A stretch of DNA of 63,044 nt from Multifurca ochricompacta (lineage: Eukaryota > Basidiomycota > Agaricomycetes > Russulales > Russulaceae), in NCBI GenBank assembly GCA_022496185.1, contig WTXG01000212.1, positions 1-63,044 of the forward strand, written 5' to 3'. This document shows positions 58,473 through 63,044 of this stretch, piece by piece (the first letter of the stretch is position 1; each line of letters opens with the position of its first letter). The notes beneath the pieces are model-generated. The model did no database searches and was not told the DNA's origin. It saw only the letters and a program-made list of their open reading frames with translations. The position numbers and the translations under genes are program-made.

Positions 58473-60613
58473 CCTGTGGTACGATCTGATCCCAAGATCT
58501 TTCTGTCTTATCTTTCACTTTGATGGCCAATTCCTGTGCAATATTAAGGCAGGAGATCTGTTCATCTGGTACAGTGAAGGAAATTGACTGCGCAAGTTGT
58601 CCTGAGGTCCAATTGATACTGGGGTTGCTAGCCACAAACCATGGATATCCAAGGATCATATCGTCTATTCCAATGGATGCTATATAGAATCAGTGTCATT
58701 GGGTGTTTTTTGCAGTGGTAATAAGGAGATCCACGCATTGATCTATTTTGTTTGTAGCATTAGGAGAGCCATCCACGTTTTGTAACTTCTTGGGAATTGT
58801 TAATCGTTTTATGGGGAGTCGATATTTGATTACTGCTCAGTAGCTGATAAAATTCTCGGTTGCACCACTGTCCACTAGTGCTTCTATTGTGGCCTTTCGA
58901 TTCACTCCATGTAAGGGAACAAACAATTTCATTGATTTGAGTGGTGATCTAAATACATGGTGTGAGACTAGAGCCTGAATGAAGGCTGCGTCATTCAGGC
59001 GATATAAAAATCCTCGTTTCCTTTGAATTGGTCTTGCAGCTCAAGACGTTGCTCATCTGTCATTGTCTTTAGGACTGTGGTGAGTGTCGACATGCTGATG
59101 GTGGGGGTGACTGACACTGGGGAAGTTGCAGGCGTTCCATTAGATCCATTGGGTACCGCTGCAGTTGTGGGTGGGACTTCTGAGATGGTGGCGGTCCGGG
59201 CTGAGCTATTTGGGCTTGATTGGGGTTTTCTATTGGGGCAATCTCAAACCAAATGCCCTTGTCGTCCACACTCAAAGCATCATCCTTCCTTTTGGTACTG
59301 TTCCTTTTCCTCCGTGGTAGTTGCTTTCCTAACCACATCCACATCCATTGCATTTGGGTCCTTTTTGCGATAGAATGTGAACTTATTTCCCCGAGGTGAT
59401 GGGGTAGTGACTGTTTTATTCCTAGTTAGGCTTTTCATAAAAACCCAATTTGCATGGTGACATCAAGCAGATGCTGATGCTTCTTTGAAATTTTCCGGCT
59501 GATCTTGTGTCAGTATTGTCGCAACCAATTGGGTTGGTAAGCCGCGATAGAAGTATTGTTGTGTGGCTGTGTCGTCAATGTGTAGTCCGGCCCGAATTGC
59601 TAAGTTGCGGAATTCGGCAATATAGTCATCAATATTTCCCTCCTTCATTTGTAATTTTTCAAGCACTTGTAATGCTTTTGTCCTGCTGCGACATCTGTCC
59701 ATGCGGCAAGAAATGTTTGCCAGAATGTTTCCCACACATTTACAACTCTGATTTGTCCTGCGTTAATGTTGGCCAGCCAGTATACTTGTTCCTCCGCCCA
59801 TCAATCTACTTTTGGACCTCGGATTATTCCTAACGTGTAGGCCACCTTGGATCGCTCATTCTGGACTAGGGGCACGAACACATTAAGGGCAAAGTGGAGT
59901 TCGAGCAAGGCGAATCATCATTTCGCGTGGGCCCTGTCGCCGTCAAAATAAGAGGGAGGGGCTCCTTCCATACATCCTCCCTGTGGCATTGGGACGGGAG
60001 CTCCCTGGGGGTTTCCTCCTGGATTCCCTCCAGGGTTTCCTCCTGGATTTCCTCCAGGGTTCCCTCCTGGATTCCCTCCAGGGTTTCCTCCTGGATTTCC
60101 GCCTATGTTTCCTCCTGGGTGCCTGTTTGGATCTCCTCCAGGGTGTCCACCTGGGTTTCCTCCTGGTGGGCCTCCTAAATTAAGAGGGTCATTCTTTGGT
60201 TGTCTCGTGGTATGACTGAGTTGGGTATGTGTTCGTCCTGGTTCGGTGAGTGTAATGGTGGCCATTTCTTCAAGAAGGGGTGGAAGTCTGGATGGGAGAG
60301 GTGCTGTGGGGGTTTTGGTTTGGGGGCTTTCAGCAGGGGAATCGCTTGCGAGTAATGCAAAGCGATTTTGGTTTTCAAATGGTACATCTCCAAATCTTTG
60401 TCTGGCTGACTGTTCTGGTAGGTTTTGTTCTGGTGACTGGTAGTCAAGGGATTCGTCATCTGTCGAGGAGGCCGAGGAGGTCGAAGGGGTCTGGGGTTCG
60501 CGTGCCGAATACAATGTGATTGTTCCGGGTTTGTGCAAGGGGACGTGTTGTCGGTCACCTTGCAGTTTTGGGTGAGTGGTTCTGTTTTCTGTGAAGTCTG
60601 TAAGTCTGTTCTA
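58473..60613 (-). pseudogene. gag-pol: Gypsy C Gag, protease and start of RT
   Basis: Right of D, minus strand. Gag begins in an open frame from the LTR with no ATG, contains PSTSSASSTDDESLDYQSPE, a GGNP tandem repeat (59995-60180), capsid motifs RTKALQVLEKLQMKEGNID, DDYIAEFRNLAIRAGLHID (59463-59735) and zinc knuckle CFECGRQGHLV*DCP (about 59235-59275, the stop being a TGA). Protease ALVDSGATENFISY at about 58845-58890, then MILGYPWFVASNPSINW at 58659 and DQIVPQEY next to D. Confidence 0.85.
59995..60180 (-). repeat. GGNP-coding minisatellite in Gypsy C Gag
   Basis: About 14 tandem 12-nt units (plus-strand GGGTTTCCTCCT variants) encoding Gly-Gly-Asn-Pro on the minus strand. Confidence 0.8.
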
Positions 60614-60614
60614 A

Positions 60615-61191
60615 TGTCACAGCCAGGTGCTAACTGTGTGCAAGTCAATTCGTGTCAAGGAGGTTAAATCAAGTGTCAATGCTTCAAGGTGATCACCAAG
60701 TTGTTCAAGCTCTGGAGGTTGCAGCGGACGTGCACGCGAGTCGAAATTGGACAGAGACGCGCAGTCTTGTCACTAGATACTGGGGACAAAGACTCCTAAG
60801 GCACGGCTTAGGGGCTCAAGTGGAATCAAGGTTTCTGTCTGATAGGGAACACCTGTATTGGCACAGGAAAACAGACTTAGTCTGTCTCTGTGAACTGGTA
60901 GGTCCTTAAATACAGGGATATGACAGTAATCTAACATAACTATCTAGGCCTATGACGACTGATAGGACTGGGTCATAGCTATGTCACAACTACATCATGG
61001 AGGGGTGAGCAGTCTGGGCAAACCAGTGGGAGATGTAGGTGGATAAGGAGGGGCTACGTCATTAGAAGTCTTGCTAGTCTAGATGTAAATAAAAGAGAAG
61101 CCTAATATGTATAGGCCTGGAGTGATAAGTGACGAAATGCCGAAACGTGAGGTCAAACGCTGAAATGCGAAAGTTGAAAATACATGTTACA
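60615..61191 (-). repeat. 5' LTR of Gypsy C
   Basis: 577 bp TGTCACAGCC...CATGTTACA. Confidence 0.92.
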
Positions 61192-61196
61192 TGATT

Positions 61197-61357
61197 AGAT
61201 ACAATCCTTTATTGTCTTGGTTACTATACACACACTCATTTACAGTATTTAAGGACGCTTTTAGTGTAGAGTTCACTTCAGTTCTGACCAACATAACTGA
61301 ATTATAACTACCATTCTAGGTAGTTTGCATTATCTAAACCTCAGGCTGCATTCATCA
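61197..61357 (+). repeat. Copia 3' LTR, second part
   Basis: Continues the LTR after Gypsy C: AGATACAATCC...CTGCATTCATCA. It still has the uninterrupted TTTAC site where the 5' LTR carries the solo Gypsy LTR. Confidence 0.9.
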
Positions 61358-61880
61358 GCATGCTGAGCATTTCTCTCTGTCAGCTTCCTTGGTCTCCCTC
61401 CATTTGACTTGGGATGGTAAGGGCAGTATTTATGACCCATCTTGAGATGATAATAGTGCCATGGCCAGTCATAGTTGACACTTTATGGGCAGATTTGCCT
61501 GAAGTGAGGAGGGAGACAATGTGAGTCCTTTTGGCAGCAGAGAGGGCATGCATGTAAGAAGCAAGTGTTGTTGATGATTATTTGGTGTGTGTTCAACTTA
61601 TTAAACATTGTCACATGACTGTCAATGCATTCCCATGACCACCAGATACTGGTTTTGTCATCTCACATGTTGGCCACAAAACTGTTCCAATGATAATGTC
61701 TCACAAAACATTTATATATCATGAACCACTGACTCAATTGACATTAGTATAGGCTCTAATTGAAGCTTAGATGCTACACTATCATCTACGTATTTCTACT
61801 AATTTTGGAAATTATTCTCATTGTGTGGTAGGTCAATCTCTCCAGGATGCCAAACATTGGAACAGTTTTGTGGGCTACTG
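61358..61880 (-). mobile_element. Truncated Tc1-like arm
   Basis: Matches the right arm of the palindromic element (28402-28930) up to the terminus GGGCTACTG, then TA. Its outer part is missing where the Copia LTR abuts. Confidence 0.85.
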
Positions 61881-62565
61881 TATCTAGTACAGATATGTGC
61901 TATGTCTTGTTGACACGGGATGTGTCTGGAGATGCTTCAGGCATCAGAGGATCGCTTTAGCTGTAGATAAGATTAGATTAGATTCCGGAGTTTCGGACTT
62001 TTACTATATCTTTATTACATTTCTTTCTCCTTCTTACTCAGCTGATTAGTGATGTCCTTAGTAATGCGCAGTAAGCATGTGATATCTCTTTGGCCAATGG
62101 CCTTTATCCCTCTTTGTTTATTGTCCGGCACTTGTGGACTTATTCCCAGTGCGCACAGACCATTTCCCCTGGCCCTCATGGGTATATAAGGGTGTCTGTT
62201 TCGTCTCTTTCACTTCAGAGTTCTTCTTATCTCTGAAGTGTAAGTTCATTCTACTATACTTTCTTTTTACCTTTGACTAACCATCTCCTGTAGACTACTT
62301 GTTTTTTAGGTCAGTAGTATAGTTGTATAGAGTTCTTCTTATCTCTGAAGTACTACTTGTTTTTTAGCCTCACTGCTACTAACCACAGTCAGTATAACCA
62401 GCAGCATGATTGTTCGACATGTCTGTTCCATGAATTCAAGAACAAAGTGGAATTTTATCACATTGGAGTTGTGTATTTCAGTTTGGGCATTCAACAGCAG
62501 GAAACCATTTTTAGTACATAGAATAAAATATGCAAGCTGTATTATACATTACATGGAATGTAGAA
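61881..62565. other. Unassigned sequence, possibly another LTR
   Basis: Contains TATATAAGGG at about 62190 and a direct repeat of GAGTTCTTCTTATCTCTGAAGT (62218-62240, 62330-62352) with ACTACTTGTTTTTTAG after each. TGTTGACACGGGATG at about 61910 could start an LTR, but I cannot define its end or a TSD. Confidence 0.35.
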
Positions 62566-63044
62566 TGTTACAAACCCCGCTGCATCATTTTCATTTTATG
62601 TTGTCTTTTCCCACTCTCCATTCATGTGACTTGTGTTTGGTTGCATTTGATGGCTGTTGACTGCGGTTATGACCTTCTTTGCACCTATTTGTTCTTATCT
62701 TCAACCAACTTCCTTCTTATCTATGACTCATATTTTACACAAGGACTCTTACATATTTTCCCACCAGAATCGCGACTATACCGAATATGTCTTGGTATAT
62801 TCTCATCTGACCCACCTTGGCCCAGTTTCCCCTTTTAGTTACACTTACTATAACTGATGACTTGTTGATATAATATGTACCAGACTCCAATTGAGACCCC
62901 ACTGTCTGTTACATATATAAGACCTGTCTAGGTACTCTGTATTCCCTAGACTCAACTTCTTATTGACTTGGTGCATTGCCTTCTGGGTGATCTCTAAGAA
63001 CTGACTTAGATCTGTCTCAGTGCTTCTGGCACTCTTCCACTCAC
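62566..63044 (+). repeat. Partial Gypsy LTR running off the window
   Basis: Starts TGTTACAAACCCCG like the A/D-family LTRs and ends with related motifs (ACATATATAAGACC, CTTATTGACTTGGTGC, CTCAGTGCTTCTGGCACT) at the window edge. The middle is diverged. Confidence 0.65.

Larger units (their letters stand above)
36608..61191 (-). mobile_element. Ty3/Gypsy chromovirus C (interrupted by a solo LTR and by D)
   Basis: LTRs 36608-37186 and 60615-61191, TSD TGATT on both sides (36603-36607, 61192-61196). On the minus strand: gag (59450-60613), protease (about 58650-58900), RT and RNase H (39931-41727 with 58473 onward), integrase and chromodomain (38452-39925), post-pol ORF (37227-38333). Removing insertions leaves about 7.33 kb. 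Nonsense codons are mainly TGA. Confidence 0.92.
21271..61357 (+). mobile_element. Ty1/Copia element spread over 40 kb by nested insertions
   Basis: 5' LTR 21271-31431 (interrupted), PBS 31432, gag 31798-32643, pol to 36447, PPT, 3' LTR 36475-36607 plus 61197-61357. Removing the inserted pieces and their TSDs (469 + 8805 + 485 + 597 + 24589 bp) leaves 5142 bp, a normal Copia length. Domain order protease-integrase-RT-RNase H is the Copia order. At least five in-frame TGA codons and a YVDN active site show it is dead. No matching TSD is seen: the left flank is host-like sequence, the right flank a Tc1 remnant. Confidence 0.88.

Noticed and set aside
61910..62400. A second Copia-type LTR beginning TGTTGACACGGG
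   Set aside because: A TATA box and internal duplications are present, but no matching terminus, TSD, PBS or second copy was found in the window.

Overview
The window looks like a transposon-dense stretch of a basidiomycete (mushroom-type, Agaricomycotina) nuclear genome. Evidence: chromodomain Ty3/Gypsy elements, a Crinkler-type gene with ~50-nt introns, CT-rich gene starts, and no bacterial operons or RBS. Only two host-like genes are visible: a Crinkler-family gene (10538-12678, +) and a Ser/Pro/Asp-rich gene with a RING-like C-terminus (18215-19614, -, possibly with more exons up to about 20980). No tRNA, rRNA or CRISPR was seen.

Layout. 1-7307: Gypsy element A (-), left LTR cut by the window edge, inserted in the gag start of a related older copy F (7308-9467), whose LTR is split by a hAT-like element. 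9468-9769: end of a hAT1 copy. 9770-13122: Crinkler gene and flanks. 13123-18002: two hAT1 elements and one hAT3 MITE. 18003-21270: RING-like gene region. 21271-61357: ONE Copia element (+) spread over 40 kb by nested insertions. 61358-63044: Tc1 remnant and a partial Gypsy LTR.

The nest. The Copia 5' LTR holds two hAT3 MITEs and a solo Gypsy LTR. That solo LTR is itself split by a hAT2 copy (which carries a hAT1 and a second hAT2), a palindromic Tc1-like element and another hAT2. The Copia pol holds a solo Gypsy LTR. The Copia 3' LTR holds Gypsy C (36608-61191, -). C holds a solo LTR and Gypsy D (41728-58467, +), and D holds Gypsy E (42949-52219, -). Nearly every junction has a target-site duplication (5 bp for LTR elements, 8 bp for hAT, TA for Tc1). 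Subtracting insertions gives sensible lengths: Copia about 5.1 kb, C about 7.3 kb, D about 7.5 kb, solo LTR about 590 bp.

Most interesting: the A/D Gypsy family carries an extra ORF after pol. It has a conserved N-terminal block, a helical/coiled-coil stretch and a cluster of four Cys/His zinc-knuckle-like motifs, and in A it starts one base after the pol stop. Gypsy C has a different post-pol ORF (about 368 codons), and Gypsy E has about 3 kb of coding-like sequence BEFORE gag. Older elements are inactivated mainly by CGA-to-TGA changes, and several TSD pairs differ only at a CpG. This points to cytosine methylation and deamination (a RIP-like or methylation-decay process).
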